DNA of 64,000 nucleotides from Crenothrix sp. D3 (GCA_002134785.1 MBQZ01000010.1:1-64000); one strand, 5' to 3'. Positions 34,936-44,346 are shown, numbered from the stretch's first letter. Made by a program: numbers and translations. Notes: generated by a model from the sequence alone, not told the origin.

Positions 34936-36219
34936 TTAAGCAAGATCAGCCATATCAATTACTTTGGCTTGTCGTAAACCCAGTAGTTCTTGCGCTAATT
35001 CATGCCCGAATTCACGACACTGATTCATTTCTTCATCAGTCGGAATGAGTTTTATGCGGATTCCTGCAATGGGAACGCGCAATTTGAGACCGCGTAAACG
35101 GTCTTCAACCATTTTTACGCCTTCGCCTGTCCAACCGTAAGAGCCGAACACGCCGCCCAGTTTGCCTTTCATGCTGACCACTGCCAGTGATGATAATAAA
35201 TCCCACACAGGTTTGACTGCATCGCCGTTAATGGTTGGCGTACCAAATACGATGCCGTCCGCGCTCTCAATCAAATCGACAAACGGCGATATTTCGCTGC
35301 CTTCCAAGTCGTAGAGTGAGACGCGCACGTTTTCGATACCCATCGCGCCTTCATAAATGGCTTCTGCCATACGCCGCGTATTGCCGTAAGAGCTGATATA
35401 GAAAATCAATAAGGTTTTCTCATTCGCGCTGATTTCACTTTGTAACGCAGACCGTGACAGTTCACGGTAACGCTGCACATAACGTTGCGGTTGATCGCAT
35501 AAAAAAGGGCCATGCGCGGGTAGAATTTTGCTCAACGGTAACAGGGGTTCAATAATGTCTAAGGCGGTGTTCACGAATGTTTTAAACGGGCGCATGATGT
35601 GCGCGTAGTAATATTCAAACGAAAAGCGAAAATCGCCGACTTCGTCATTAAACAGCCGTGTATCACAAAAATGACAGCCAAACACATCACCCGAAAACAG
35701 AATTTTTTCTTCAATCAAATGCGTACATTGGGTGTCAGGCCAATGTAAATAAGGCGTGTGTAAAAAACTAAGGGTTCTATCGCCTAGCGTGACCGTGTCG
35801 CCTGTTAATACGGGGGTAAAATCGAAGGCATCTTGTTTTAACAAGGCTTTGAGCATTGACTGGGCTTTTTGCGAAATATAGAGCCGCGCTTGCGGCGCAC
35901 GGCGCATGAGTTCGGGTAATGCCCCAGAATGGTCTGGTTCTAAGTGATTCAGGACAATGACGCTGATTTCGTCATAACGGGCGACTGATTCCAAACGAGC
36001 AAAAAAATCACCCGCGAAACCTTCTTTCACGGTATCAATCACCGCTACCCCTGCACTACCGCGTACCAAATAAGCGTTATAGCTAGTCCCGTTAGCGGTT
36101 TTTAAAATAATATCGAAAGTGCGTAACGAGGGGTCTAACGCACCTATCCAATGCACACGCTCGGACAACGCCACCGCTTGTGGGACGTTATCTGCATTGA
36201 CTAGCGCGGGTTTATTCAT
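34936..36219 (-). CDS. Flavodiiron-type (metallo-beta-lactamase plus flavodoxin) protein
   Basis: The 427 residues have an N-terminal metallo-beta-lactamase-like domain with diiron ligands (LNHLEPDHSGALPELM; an H-x-E-x-D-H motif; FSGDVFGCHFCD; LPAHGPFL) and a C-terminal flavodoxin domain (LLIFYISSYGNTRRMAEAI, FGTPTINGDAVKPVWDLLSS). Such A-type flavoproteins reduce O2 or NO. Their presence in a nif operon fits oxygen removal. The start overlaps nifO by 8 bases. Confidence 0.9.
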   Translation of the reverse strand: MNKPALVNADNVPQAVALSERVHWIGALDPSLRTFDIILKTANGTSYNAYLVRGSAGVAVIDTVKEGFAGDFFARLESVARYDEISVIVLNHLEPDHSGALPELMRRAPQARLYISQKAQSMLKALLKQDAFDFTPVLTGDTVTLGDRTLSFLHTPYLHWPDTQCTHLIEEKILFSGDVFGCHFCDTRLFNDEVGDFRFSFEYYYAHIMRPFKTFVNTALDIIEPLLPLSKILPAHGPFLCDQPQRYVQRYRELSRSALQSEISANEKTLLIFYISSYGNTRRMAEAIYEGAMGIENVRVSLYDLEGSEISPFVDLIESADGIVFGTPTINGDAVKPVWDLLSSLAVVSMKGKLGGVFGSYGWTGEGVKMVEDRLRGLKLRVPIAGIRIKLIPTDEEMNQCREFGHELAQELLGLRQAKVIDMADLA

Positions 36220-36634
36220 GACGGCAAGACTGCTCAGTTGCCGAACGTGAACAGCTTTCTAAATCCTGTTCTGCATTCATGGCTAAGCCCAATAAGCAAG
36301 CGGTCACTTTTTCAAAATCAAACCCTGCTAACCGTTGTTCGCCTATCTGCATTAACGGGCGGCGTATTAATAGCGAATTTTCTAGCATTAACGCGAGGGC
36401 TTGCTGTTCGTTGAGGCTATCAGGTTCAACTTCGCCGTGTTTAATCGCAGGTGCGCTGTAGTTAAACCACTCGCGTACAGGCAAATCAGCAAAAAATAAG
36501 CGTAGTTGATCGGCTTGCCATGTTTCGGTGAGTAAATTTTTAGCGATGACGGTATGTCCCGCGTCAGTCAATAAACGTTTTTGCCGTGTGTTATTCGCAC
36601 AGCCCGTTTTCTCATAAAAAGTCACCGTTGCCAT
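36212..36634 (-). CDS. nifO: NifO, ArsC-like nitrogenase-associated protein
   Basis: The 140-residue protein has the thioredoxin-fold ArsC/NifO pattern YEKTGCANNTRQKRLLTDAG, then EWFNYSAPAIKHGEVEPDSL and LLIRRPLMQIGEQRLAGFDF. NifO affects nitrate assimilation and nitrogenase in Azotobacter. It is 1 base from fdxN. Confidence 0.9.
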   Translation of the reverse strand: MATVTFYEKTGCANNTRQKRLLTDAGHTVIAKNLLTETWQADQLRLFFADLPVREWFNYSAPAIKHGEVEPDSLNEQQALALMLENSLLIRRPLMQIGEQRLAGFDFEKVTACLLGLAMNAEQDLESCSRSATEQSCRHE

Positions 36635-36635
36635 G

Positions 36636-36914
36636 TCAATGCGCCTGTAGTTCTGCCATTGCTTCTGCCATTTTTTCAGGTGGAATGCCTGTTAATGAGC
36701 CAGCAGGATTAATTTCTTCGCCGAATGAATTCAAAATCGCGCCTTCAATTGGGCAGATACTGGCACATTGAAAATCCGCAAATGCCCCTTCGCATTCAGT
36801 ACATTTTTTCGCATCCACTAGAAAATGCGGCTTAGCTTCATAAATCGCATTGCTAGGACAGACGGGTAAACACGCGAAGCAATTAACGCAAGATTCAATA
36901 ATTTTTACTGCCAT
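36636..36914 (-). CDS. fdxN: FdxN-type 2[4Fe-4S] ferredoxin
   Basis: The 92 residues hold CVNCFACLPVCPSNAI and CTECEGAFADFQCASICPIE, followed by a C-terminal tail (PPEKMAEAMAELQAH) longer than in the paralogue at 25167. FdxN near nifB supplies electrons for NifB chemistry in Azotobacter. The start is ATG 36914, at MAVKIIESC. A repeat block lies in the gap to nifB. Confidence 0.92.
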   Translation of the reverse strand: MAVKIIESCVNCFACLPVCPSNAIYEAKPHFLVDAKKCTECEGAFADFQCASICPIEGAILNSFGEEINPAGSLTGIPPEKMAEAMAELQAH

Positions 36915-36940
36915 GATGAAAACCTCTTTTTCTCGTCTTC

Positions 36941-37038
36941 TCGTTCCCACGCGCTGCGTGGGAATGCCTTAACACCGCGCTGCGGTGTGTGGCGGAGCAT
37001 CGCCTAAACTGCATTCCCACGCGGCGCGTGGGAACGAG
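36941..37038. repeat. GTTCCCACGCG-type inverted repeat
   Basis: TCGTTCCCACGCGCTGCGTG, ACACCGCGCTGCGGTGTG and CATTCCCACGCGGCGCGTGG-like units alternate and end with GAACGAG. Shorter copies are at 39741-39789 and 40889-40945. It lies between nifB and fdxN. Confidence 0.85.
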
Positions 37039-37047
37039 TGTTAACGC

Positions 37048-38538
37048 CTACGCACTCGCCCGAATCGGTGCATTCTCAGCTGTCAACTTTCCAGCCTTCG
37101 CCATTTCTCGATAAACCGCCATTACCGCATCTTCAATGTTTTCCATTGCGTGTTCACCGTTGGGCATAATTCCCGCTTTTTCCAACATTTCCCACGGCTC
37201 ATAACCGACTTTAGAACACAGCACCGCTTCACAGCCTGCTAAGGAATGAATCGTGCGTTGCAGAGTCGATTCGGTTTCGCCGCAGCTAATATCACCACTG
37301 CAATAAGCATCCGCTTTGCGGTGACTGATAAACCGCACCCCACTGGGCGAGGCTTCATAAATTAAAAATTCTTTCGCATGACCAAAATGCACGTTAATCA
37401 CGCCTTGACCGCTAGTCGCCACCGCCATTAACACAGGACGTGTAGTCATGCGTTCTGCTTGTTTTTGCGCTTCGGCTTTTTGGGCTTTTTCTAAACGTTT
37501 ACTGTCCATTTCTTCCTGAATTGCCGCATGAATCACCTTGCGTTTTTCCATCGCCGCTTGATAATCGATGTCCATATCCTCGATTTTATCCAGCGTAAAT
37601 TCATCACCTCTGTCTTCGCCCAACATACCAACTGCATCGGCGCGGCATTGGCGACAATGGCGCATCATATTCATATCGCCAGAACAACTATCTTGCAGGT
37701 CTTGTAATTCCTCTGGCGTAGGGCCTCGTTGCCCCATCACCCCATAAAACGTGCCGTGTTCCGCTTCGGCAATCAACGGCATCACGTTATGCAAAAACGC
37801 GCCTTTAGATTTCACTACACGGCTGACTTCGGCTAAATGCTCGTCATTAATCCCAGGAATCATCACCGAATTGACTTTGACCAGAATGCCTTTAGCAATC
37901 AGCATTTCCAGCCCTTTTTGTTGCTGTTCAATCAGGATTTTCGCGGCTTTCACGCCTTTAATGCGGCGGTTATTCCAGAAAATCCACGGATAAATTTTCG
38001 CGCCGATTTCAGGGTCTACGCAGTTAATCGTAATCGTGACATGATCGATATTGTGCTTAGCTAACTCCTCCACCGCAGCAGGCAACGCCAAGCCATTCGT
38101 AGACACGCATAACTTAATATCAGGTGCTTCTTCGCTTAAACGTCTAAAGGTTTCAAAGGTTTTTTCTGGATTAGCAAGCGGATCGCCTGGCCCTGCGATA
38201 CCTAGCACCGTCATTTGGGGAATATTCGCCGCCACTGCCATTGTTTTTTTAACGGCTTGGTCAGGCGTTAATACTTCGGACACCACACCTGGCCGTGATT
38301 CATTGGCGCAATCGTATTTACGATTACAGTAATGGCATTGAATATTGCACGCAGGCGCGACTGCGACGTGCATACGCGCAAAATAATGATGTGCGTCTTC
38401 AGAGTAACAGGGGTGATTTTGTACCTTTTCCCGAATTGCATCGGGCAAGCTATCTATTTGGCTATCAGTAGAGCCACAAGAACTGGCAGCACAGCCGCTT
38501 TTCGCTTCAGGTACGTTGTTCAATACGGGTAATTGCAT
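37048..38538 (-). CDS. nifB: NifB, radical-SAM FeMo-cofactor core synthase
   Basis: Builds NifB-co, the [8Fe-9S-C] precursor of FeMo-cofactor. The 496 residues contain the radical-SAM motif CNIQCHYCNRKYDC (C-x3-C-x2-C), extra N-terminal cysteines (SGCAASSCGS, NHPCYSEDAHHYFARMHV), CRQCRADAVG, and a C-terminal NifX-like domain (VLMAVATSGQGVINVHFGHA). Start 38538 is preferred because GAGGT lies 8 bases upstream; longer alternatives would begin inside the promoter. Confidence 0.97.
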   Translation of the reverse strand: MQLPVLNNVPEAKSGCAASSCGSTDSQIDSLPDAIREKVQNHPCYSEDAHHYFARMHVAVAPACNIQCHYCNRKYDCANESRPGVVSEVLTPDQAVKKTMAVAANIPQMTVLGIAGPGDPLANPEKTFETFRRLSEEAPDIKLCVSTNGLALPAAVEELAKHNIDHVTITINCVDPEIGAKIYPWIFWNNRRIKGVKAAKILIEQQQKGLEMLIAKGILVKVNSVMIPGINDEHLAEVSRVVKSKGAFLHNVMPLIAEAEHGTFYGVMGQRGPTPEELQDLQDSCSGDMNMMRHCRQCRADAVGMLGEDRGDEFTLDKIEDMDIDYQAAMEKRKVIHAAIQEEMDSKRLEKAQKAEAQKQAERMTTRPVLMAVATSGQGVINVHFGHAKEFLIYEASPSGVRFISHRKADAYCSGDISCGETESTLQRTIHSLAGCEAVLCSKVGYEPWEMLEKAGIMPNGEHAMENIEDAVMAVYREMAKAGKLTAENAPIRASA

Positions 38539-38575
38539 GGGAGTGACCTCGATTGTGTGCATTACTTGAGTAAAA

Positions 38576-38590
38576 GCACAGGTCATGCCA
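38576..38590 (-). promoter_or_regulatory. Sigma-54 promoter of nifB
   Basis: Read on the minus strand: TGGCAT-GACCT-GTGC (the GC of the -12 is intact; the usual TTGC is GTGC). It is 38 bases upstream of the start at 38538. Confidence 0.7.
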
Positions 38591-38652
38591 ATAGCGATTT
38601 TTTATTTTATCTTATTGATTTATTGAGTTATTTTTTTAACAATTGATTGAAT

Positions 38653-38668
38653 TGTCGTAAAGATGACA
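38653..38668 (-). promoter_or_regulatory. NifA-type upstream activator site of nifB
   Basis: TGTCGTAAAGATGACA fits TGT-N10-ACA, 62 bases upstream of the -24 element. Confidence 0.7.
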
Positions 38669-39016
38669 GGGGAAATTTTCAGTTTTGTTAGTAATAGAAC
38701 AGGGTCTTACTGAGGTCGTAATAGAGTTTCTGAAAAAAACGTTGGTTTTAAACGTGTCAAAAATGTAGGAAATTACAGATTTTGCCCTTATGAAAAAGAA
38801 GCGACATCAAAAAGTCACCTAATTACGGATGTTACGCATTGGTAGTGAGTTAAACCTGTGCCATTTGAAATGGCGTACCTGTATTTACTAGGTGTCTAAA
38901 CTGTTCATCGTTCGGAGTCCAAGGAGCATGACTTGGATTCCTAATGATAGATTTTGATTTTTTGTGTCTTTCGTGCTTTTCGTGAATTATTGCTTTTTCA
39001 TGCGTAACATCATCAT
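38669..39016. other. Long non-coding gap between nifB and rnfG
   Basis: No gene, RNA or repeat is recognised in the about 350 bases after the nifB activator site. It is AT-rich with only short inverted stretches, such as CATTTGAAATG. Confidence 0.5.
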
Positions 39017-39712
39017 TCATTTAAGTAATTCTTCTTTTTTGTCTTTAAATAATTGTAAACTGCGATAAGTGGCTTGTAAGGTTTTGCGCGGGGTAATGGT
39101 TGCGCCTGCGAATTGATCGAACTGCCCGCCATCTTTTTTTACTGCCCATTTTTCTGGGCTTAAATTCGCTAAGGAAAAGCCGTTAAAACTTAAAATCCAC
39201 GGTGATTTTGCGAGTTCAATTTTATCGCCTAAGCCAGGGGTTTCTTTATGGCTTAATACTCGCACGCCAAGCACATTGCCGTTGCGATCTATGCCGATAA
39301 TCATATCAATCGCGCCTGAATAACCGTCTGGGGCGGTAAATTTAAATGCCACAGCGGTGACTTCACCTGCTTTTTTGGCTTTATAAACCAGTGTGTCTGC
39401 TGTGCCGATGTTGTATTGGGCAGAAGAGACTATTATGGTGTCTTGTAGTAAATCGTTATCGTACAGCGTGGCGGGGACAACTTCGGCGAGCGAGTGTTTT
39501 AAATCTTCGTCTAGGCGTTGTTGTATTGAGCCTTGGGTACTGCAATTGGTAAAGCCTAGTAGCACACTGGCAAGTAAGGCAAAACCTGCCAGTATGCCTG
39601 TTTGAAATTCTAGTTTTGGTCTGAGTGTCGCTAAATGTTCTGGAGCTAACCAGCGTTTTAGCCACGCTAGGATGGCAGCGATTTTTTCACGGTGGGCGGG
39701 AGTGAGTTTCAT
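39017..39712 (-). CDS. rnfG: RnfG, flavin-bearing Rnf subunit
   Basis: A 231-residue subunit with one N-terminal membrane helix (LEFQTGILAGFALLASVLLG) and a periplasmic FMN domain. The covalent-FMN threonine motif is DQFAGATITPRK near the C-terminus. The start at 39712 (MKLTPAHREKI) is preferred; a longer frame to 39778 would include a repeat (39741-39789). It is the last gene of rnfABCDG. Confidence 0.92.
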   Translation of the reverse strand: MKLTPAHREKIAAILAWLKRWLAPEHLATLRPKLEFQTGILAGFALLASVLLGFTNCSTQGSIQQRLDEDLKHSLAEVVPATLYDNDLLQDTIIVSSAQYNIGTADTLVYKAKKAGEVTAVAFKFTAPDGYSGAIDMIIGIDRNGNVLGVRVLSHKETPGLGDKIELAKSPWILSFNGFSLANLSPEKWAVKKDGGQFDQFAGATITPRKTLQATYRSLQLFKDKKEELLK

Positions 39713-39740
39713 TTTTCGTTCTCTGCTGATTAGCTGTTGG

Positions 39741-39789
39741 TCAACGCGGCGCGTTGACACTGCATTCCCACGCGGCACGTGGGAACGAG
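39741..39789. repeat. GTTCCCACGCG-type repeat between rnfD and rnfG
   Basis: AACGCGGCGCGTTGACACTG and CATTCCCACGCGGCACGTG followed by GGAACGAG. Same family as 36941-37038. Confidence 0.8.
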
Positions 39790-39796
39790 AAAATAA

Positions 39797-40876
39797 TTAT
39801 TTATTGATTTCCAGCGGTTTACCATGACGATCACGACCGTAAATACGCGGTTTGATGTAATAATCACACACGGGCGTGACAGAGTTCATTAACAACACAG
39901 CAAACGCCGCACCTTCGGGATAAGCTCCCCAAGTACGAATGACAAAAATCAATAAGCCACAGCCTGCACCAAAAACCAGTTGTCCTGTTGGGGTATTCGG
40001 TGAAGTCACATAATCAGTGGCAATAAAAAATGCGACCAAAAACAGTGCCCCTGAGTTTAGATGTAAAAACGGGCTGACATAATGGCTGCTATCCATTAAA
40101 TGAAACCCGCTGGACAGTAAAAATACCGTGGCTAATAACGCGACGGGTATATGCCATGTAATGATTTTTTGTTGTATCAGCCACAGTCCACCCCCTGCCA
40201 ATAATAGCGTGGAAGTTTCACCTAAACTGCCGCGTGTCCAGCCAAAAAAATTGGCTATAGACGAATAATCTTTCAGGATGTCGAGTAGTAAATGGTTTTG
40301 TGAAAATTCGGTTTTAATAAAACCCAAGGTGGTCGCGCCTGTCATACCATCGGGTACGGTGCTGGAAAAGGTAATGCGCCAGCTTTCCATAATGTCAGGC
40401 GAACTGGGAAAAAATAACGGTGACACATTTGCCCAAGTGGTTAATTCAATCGGAAAGGAAATCAGTAATACGATTCTGGCTAACATAGCAGGATTAAATA
40501 AATTTTGTCCCAAGCCACCGTAGACTTGTTTGCCCAAAATAATGGCAAAACCTGAACCGACTACGCCCACCCACCACGGTGCAAACGGCGGTAAGGTCAT
40601 TGCCAGTAACCAAGCAGTTAATAATGCCGAACCATCAAACAGCGTACTTTTAACGGGGCGACCTGCTAATTTTAAACAACAGGCTTCAAAAAACAGAGCT
40701 GAGGACAGGGTGACGATGAATAAAAAAATCGCAGGCCAGCCGAAGCAAAATAAACCAAAAAGTGTCGCGGGAGTAATCGCCAGCATGACTTTACCCATGA
40801 TGGAGCTGATGCTGGTTTTGGTGCCGATATGTGCGCCACTGCGTAGTTTGGTGGCGGCTTTAGCGTAGGTAATCAT
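39797..40876 (-). CDS. rnfD: RnfD, membrane FMN subunit of Rnf
   Basis: The 359-residue protein has about nine membrane helices and the covalent-FMN motif in PDGMTGATTLGF. GGLGQNLFNPAMLARIVLLI and GQLVFGAGCGLLIFVIRTWG are family signatures. It lies between rnfC and rnfG and carries repeats on both sides. Confidence 0.95.
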   Translation of the reverse strand: MITYAKAATKLRSGAHIGTKTSISSIMGKVMLAITPATLFGLFCFGWPAIFLFIVTLSSALFFEACCLKLAGRPVKSTLFDGSALLTAWLLAMTLPPFAPWWVGVVGSGFAIILGKQVYGGLGQNLFNPAMLARIVLLISFPIELTTWANVSPLFFPSSPDIMESWRITFSSTVPDGMTGATTLGFIKTEFSQNHLLLDILKDYSSIANFFGWTRGSLGETSTLLLAGGGLWLIQQKIITWHIPVALLATVFLLSSGFHLMDSSHYVSPFLHLNSGALFLVAFFIATDYVTSPNTPTGQLVFGAGCGLLIFVIRTWGAYPEGAAFAVLLMNSVTPVCDYYIKPRIYGRDRHGKPLEINK

Positions 40877-40888
40877 CGGTTATGCTCC

Positions 40889-40945
40889 GCGTGTTGTATG
40901 GCGTGGCACGCCATTACTGCATTCCCACGCGGCGCGTGGGAACGA
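40889..40945. repeat. GTTCCCACGCG-type repeat between rnfC and rnfD
   Basis: GTTGTATGGCGTGGCACGCC followed by ATTCCCACGCGGCGCGTGGG and AACGAG; same family as 36941. Confidence 0.8.
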
Positions 40946-40967
40946 GACTTTAAGATGAGCGAAGAGC

Positions 40968-41001
40968 ATGACTGCCAGTCCTTTAGAGGACTGGCAGTCA
41001 T
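40968..41001. repeat. CTGCCAGTCC-type palindrome behind rnfC
   Basis: ATGACTGCCAGTCCT pairs with AGGACTGGCAGTCAT; copy of the palindrome at 16725-16757. Confidence 0.8.
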
Positions 41002-41075
41002 TGTGCGTAGCAATGAGTAATAGCCTGTACTTATCATGCGTTTTCCTCGGCTTCTGCCGCTGCTTCAGCGGCAAG

Positions 41076-42539
41076 TCAGCGTTCATGTTCGGCTTTGGCG
41101 GCTAAGCGTTCACGTTCTTCTTCGGCTTGTAAACGAGCGACTTTTTCCAGTCGGGCATTCCGCGCATCCATCAATTTTTTGGTTTGTTCGGATTTATGTT
41201 GCGCTTGCTGTCTTGCCATCACTTCACCCGAAGCGAATTTAAAATACTGTACCAAGGGGATATTGGACGGGCAGATATACGAACAACAGCCGCAACTGAT
41301 ACAGTCTTTCAAACCTAAATCAACGGCGGTATCGAGTTGGTTAATGCGGATATTATTTGCCATATCCAGAGGACGCAAACCCGCAGGACACACAGTCACG
41401 CAACTGGCGCAACGAATACACGGCTGTTCCTGTTTATCGCGTAACTCGTCTTGAGTGAGAGCTAACACGCCGCTGGTGCCTTTCACCACAGGCAGGGTGC
41501 TATGCGGTAGCGCATCACCCATCATCGGCCCACCCATAATAATGCGGGCGGTTTTGTCCATATTCACTTGGCAAAAACTGAATAATTCGCTGATGAGTGT
41601 ACCCAGCGGCACTTCCACATTCATCGGCTGTCCAACTGCTCCACCTGAGACGGTAACAATGCGATTTACCAACGGTTGCCCGTAACGTATAGCTTTATGC
41701 ACCGCGTAAGCCGTGCCGACATTGTGAATGGTCACGCCCAATTCAGACGACCGCGCACCGACGGGAATTTCTTTGCCCGTGACATAACGAATCAATTGCC
41801 TGTCCCAGCCCATCGGATAACGGGTAGGGATTTGTATCACTGTTATTTGCGAATAGGGCAAGGCAGCAGTGTACATGGCTGTATAAGCATGAATTTTGTT
41901 GTCTTCGATAGCCACCACAGCAGATTCTGTACCCATGCCATGCAGCATTAAGCGTACACCGTCAATAATAGCGGCGGCGCGTTCCTGCATTAATCGATCA
42001 TCACAGGTTAAATACGGCTCACATTCCGCGCCGTTGATAATCAGGGTTTGCACCTGATTTTCGCGCCCCATGTTTAATTTAACGGCGGTGGGAAAGGTCG
42101 CGCCGCCTAAACCGACAATACCCGCCGCGCCGACACGAAAACTGATTTCTTCGGGTGCGAGTGCAAAGGGATCATCAACCTGCACAATATTAATCCATTC
42201 ATCTTTACCATCGGTTTCTAATACGATGGTACGAATTGGCAACGCGGACGGATGCGGCGCAGGGTAATCATTAACATCGATAATCAGCCCAGAGCTAGGC
42301 GCATGAACAGGCGCGGAAATCATGCCTTGACTGTAAGCCAATAACTGCCCTTTTAACACCGTATCGCCCACTTTAATCATCGGCTCTGCTGGTTTGCCGA
42401 CATGTTGTTGTAATGGAATATACAGTTTTTTCGGCAATGGAAAATTGGTAATAACAGGCGAATTTTCAGTCGCTGATTTGCGCTCTTCAGCATGAACACC
42501 GCCGCGTAGCCGTGGTTTGGCAAATAAATTTCTTAACAT
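41076..42539 (-). CDS. rnfC: RnfC, NADH-binding Fe-S subunit of Rnf
   Basis: The 487 residues hold a flavin/NAD domain with ISFRVGAAGIVGLGGATFPT and IINGAECEPYLTCDDRLMQE, then two [4Fe-4S] motifs (CIRCASCVTVCPAGLRP and CISCGCCSYICPSNIPLVQY), and a charged alanine/glutamate/arginine-rich tail (LQAEEERERLAAKAEHER). It overlaps rnfB by 7 bases. Confidence 0.95.
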   Translation of the reverse strand: MLRNLFAKPRLRGGVHAEERKSATENSPVITNFPLPKKLYIPLQQHVGKPAEPMIKVGDTVLKGQLLAYSQGMISAPVHAPSSGLIIDVNDYPAPHPSALPIRTIVLETDGKDEWINIVQVDDPFALAPEEISFRVGAAGIVGLGGATFPTAVKLNMGRENQVQTLIINGAECEPYLTCDDRLMQERAAAIIDGVRLMLHGMGTESAVVAIEDNKIHAYTAMYTAALPYSQITVIQIPTRYPMGWDRQLIRYVTGKEIPVGARSSELGVTIHNVGTAYAVHKAIRYGQPLVNRIVTVSGGAVGQPMNVEVPLGTLISELFSFCQVNMDKTARIIMGGPMMGDALPHSTLPVVKGTSGVLALTQDELRDKQEQPCIRCASCVTVCPAGLRPLDMANNIRINQLDTAVDLGLKDCISCGCCSYICPSNIPLVQYFKFASGEVMARQQAQHKSEQTKKLMDARNARLEKVARLQAEEERERLAAKAEHER

Positions 42540-43093
42540 AGCGCGTCAGCCTCCACTGTAAATCCCAGCTTGGGTTTTTCCCATCGCCAGTTACGCAACG
42601 TGACTTCCGCTGGGTGCATTTGTAAACATTCAGTAGGACAAACCTCAACGCATTTTTTACAAGCAATGCACGCATCGGCAACGACCGCATGAATTTGTTT
42701 TGGTGCGCCTACAATAGCATCCGTCGGGCAGACTTTAAAACAGCGCGTACAACCTGTGCAGGTATCTTCACTGACACGAGCAACCAATAATTCAGGTTCA
42801 GAAACAGTGCTTAAATCGACATCAACGCCCAATAACAGAGCAATCTGTTCAACCAACGCAGAACCACCAGGCGGACATAAAGTCGGGGCGGCTTTGCCTT
42901 CGGCTAGGGCTTCAGCAGCAGGTCTGCATCCTGCGAAGCCACATTGACCACATTGTGAACCTGGCAACAAGGATTCTAATTCATTCACAATTGGGCTACT
43001 TTCGACTTTTAGATATTTAGATGCAATACCTAACAACAAGCCCAACACTAGCCCTAGAGACGTTAAACTGATAATGGCGTAAATAACATACAT
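42533..43093 (-). CDS. rnfB: RnfB, ferredoxin-accepting Fe-S subunit of Rnf
   Basis: The 186-residue protein has an N-terminal membrane helix (YAIISLTSLGLVLGLLLGIA), the GSQCGQCGFAGCRPAAEALA motif with further Cys (TLCPPGG), and two [4Fe-4S] motifs (CTGCTRCFKVCPTDAIVG; CIACKKCVEVCPTECLQM). It is 15 bases downstream of rnfA. Confidence 0.95.
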   Translation of the reverse strand: MYVIYAIISLTSLGLVLGLLLGIASKYLKVESSPIVNELESLLPGSQCGQCGFAGCRPAAEALAEGKAAPTLCPPGGSALVEQIALLLGVDVDLSTVSEPELLVARVSEDTCTGCTRCFKVCPTDAIVGAPKQIHAVVADACIACKKCVEVCPTECLQMHPAEVTLRNWRWEKPKLGFTVEADALC

Positions 43094-43108
43094 AGTGGCT
43101 ATCCTGAA

Positions 43109-43690
43109 TCACTTCGTATAAAGCCCAGAGAACCCCATAAACGCCAGCGATAAAATGCCAGCAGTAATAAAGGCAATCGGTGTCCCCGCAAAAAGAGCGG
43201 GAACTGCCATCAACGCCAAGCGTTCACGCAGTCCCGCAAAAAGTACCATCACTAAGGTGAATCCGACAGCAGAGCCAAAACCGAAAATCAAGCTCTGCAT
43301 AAAACCGTATTTCTCCTGCACATTGAGCAACGCCACACCTAATACCGCGCAGTTCGTGGTAATCAAAGGCAGAAAAATCCCTAAAATTTGATACAGCATC
43401 GGGCTGGTTTTGCGCACTACCATTTCAGTGAACTGCACCACGGCAGCAATCACCAAAATAAATGCCAGTATGCGTAAAAATTCGATATGCAGCGGTGCGA
43501 GGATGAAATGCTCAAGCAACCAACTGGTCATTGCTGCCAAAGTCAATACAAAGGTAGTTGCCAAACCCATACTCAGGGCGGAATCGAGCTTTTTTGACAC
43601 ACCCATAAAGGGGCATAAGCCCAAGAATTTCACCAACACTACGTTGTTGACCAGAGCCGTGCCGACTAAAAGTAAAAGATATTCACTCAC
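43109..43690 (-). CDS. rnfA: RnfA, membrane subunit of Rnf
   Basis: The 193-residue protein has six membrane helices with the conserved cysteine half-helices [20 protein letters not shown] and [16 protein letters not shown]. It is the first gene of the rnfABCDG operon; rnfE is encoded apart at 17623. Confidence 0.96.
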   Translation of the reverse strand: MSEYLLLLVGTALVNNVVLVKFLGLCPFMGVSKKLDSALSMGLATTFVLTLAAMTSWLLEHFILAPLHIEFLRILAFILVIAAVVQFTEMVVRKTSPMLYQILGIFLPLITTNCAVLGVALLNVQEKYGFMQSLIFGFGSAVGFTLVMVLFAGLRERLALMAVPALFAGTPIAFITAGILSLAFMGFSGLYTK

Positions 43691-43729
43691 TGCTATGTTT
43701 CCTAGCGACTGATTGTTACTAATTATCTA

Positions 43730-43744
43730 GCATTAGTTATGCCA
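43730..43744 (-). promoter_or_regulatory. Sigma-54 promoter of rnfABCDG
   Basis: On the minus strand TGGCAT-AACTA-ATGC, with GG-N10-GC spacing, 40 bases before rnfA. Confidence 0.7.
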
Positions 43745-43837
43745 GATATTAAAAAGTGGCTAGCGTGTGAATTTACTGGAATTGTTAAAGAAAAAACTGT
43801 GTTAAAAAAGTCAGAATGTTGGAAACACACAGTTCCC

Positions 43838-43853
43838 TGTGGGAAACCCGACA
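43838..43853 (-). promoter_or_regulatory. NifA-type upstream activator site of rnfA
   Basis: TGTGGGAAACCCGACA fits TGT-N10-ACA, 93 bases from the -24 element. A nested palindrome GGGAAACCC lies inside. Confidence 0.7.
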
Positions 43854-43878
43854 TTTTTAAGTTAGTCGTTGAATAGTA

Positions 43879-43907
43879 ACCTGTCAGGTTTTAAAAACCT
43901 GACAGGT
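43879..43907. repeat. ACCTGTCAGGT-type palindrome
   Basis: ACCTGTCAGGTTTT pairs with AAAACCTGACAGGT. It is the same sequence as at 24766-24798, here between the molbindin gene and the rnfA activator site. Confidence 0.85.
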
Positions 43908-43917
43908 CTAAAAAACA

Positions 43918-44346
43918 TTAACGGGCGACCGCTAGAATAACTGCACTTGCTTTGAAGATTGCGGTAGCGGCTTGACCTTCATGCAAGCCTAAGGTGTCCA
44001 CACTGTCATTAGTGACAGTCACGGCGATTTTATTACCGCCTGCGGTGTCAATATCAATTTCGGCAGTGACTGCACCCAGTTTAACTTGGGTTATTGTGCC
44101 TTGTAGTTGATTACGCGCTGAAAATTTGTAACCGCCAAAATCAGTGACGATGATGATTTGCGGGGCTTTGACTAACGCCGTTATTTCAATACCGTCTTTG
44201 ATTGCTAATGCTCCAACGGATTCTTTGGTAATGGAGGCAACAATGGTTTCACCGCCTTTTAAACTGATATGAACTTCGGCATTCACTGCACCGACTAGCA
44301 CTTCACTGACGATTCCAGTAAATTGATTTCGCGCACTTGCTTTCAT
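43918..44346 (-). CDS. Two-domain molbindin (Mop/ModG-type)
   Basis: A 142-residue protein of two tandem Mop domains (SARNQFTGIVSEVLVGAVNA ... and SARNQLQGTITQVKLGAVTA ...). Such proteins store and buffer molybdate in the cytoplasm and fit the Mo demand of nitrogenase. It follows the modC fragment by 17 bases. Confidence 0.92.
   Translation of the reverse strand: MKASARNQFTGIVSEVLVGAVNAEVHISLKGGETIVASITKESVGALAIKDGIEITALVKAPQIIIVTDFGGYKFSARNQLQGTITQVKLGAVTAEIDIDTAGGNKIAVTVTNDSVDTLGLHEGQAATAIFKASAVILAVAR

Noticed and set aside
38669-39016. A small RNA or gene in the gap between nifB and rnfG.
   Set aside because: No terminator, promoter pair or coding frame that I can support.
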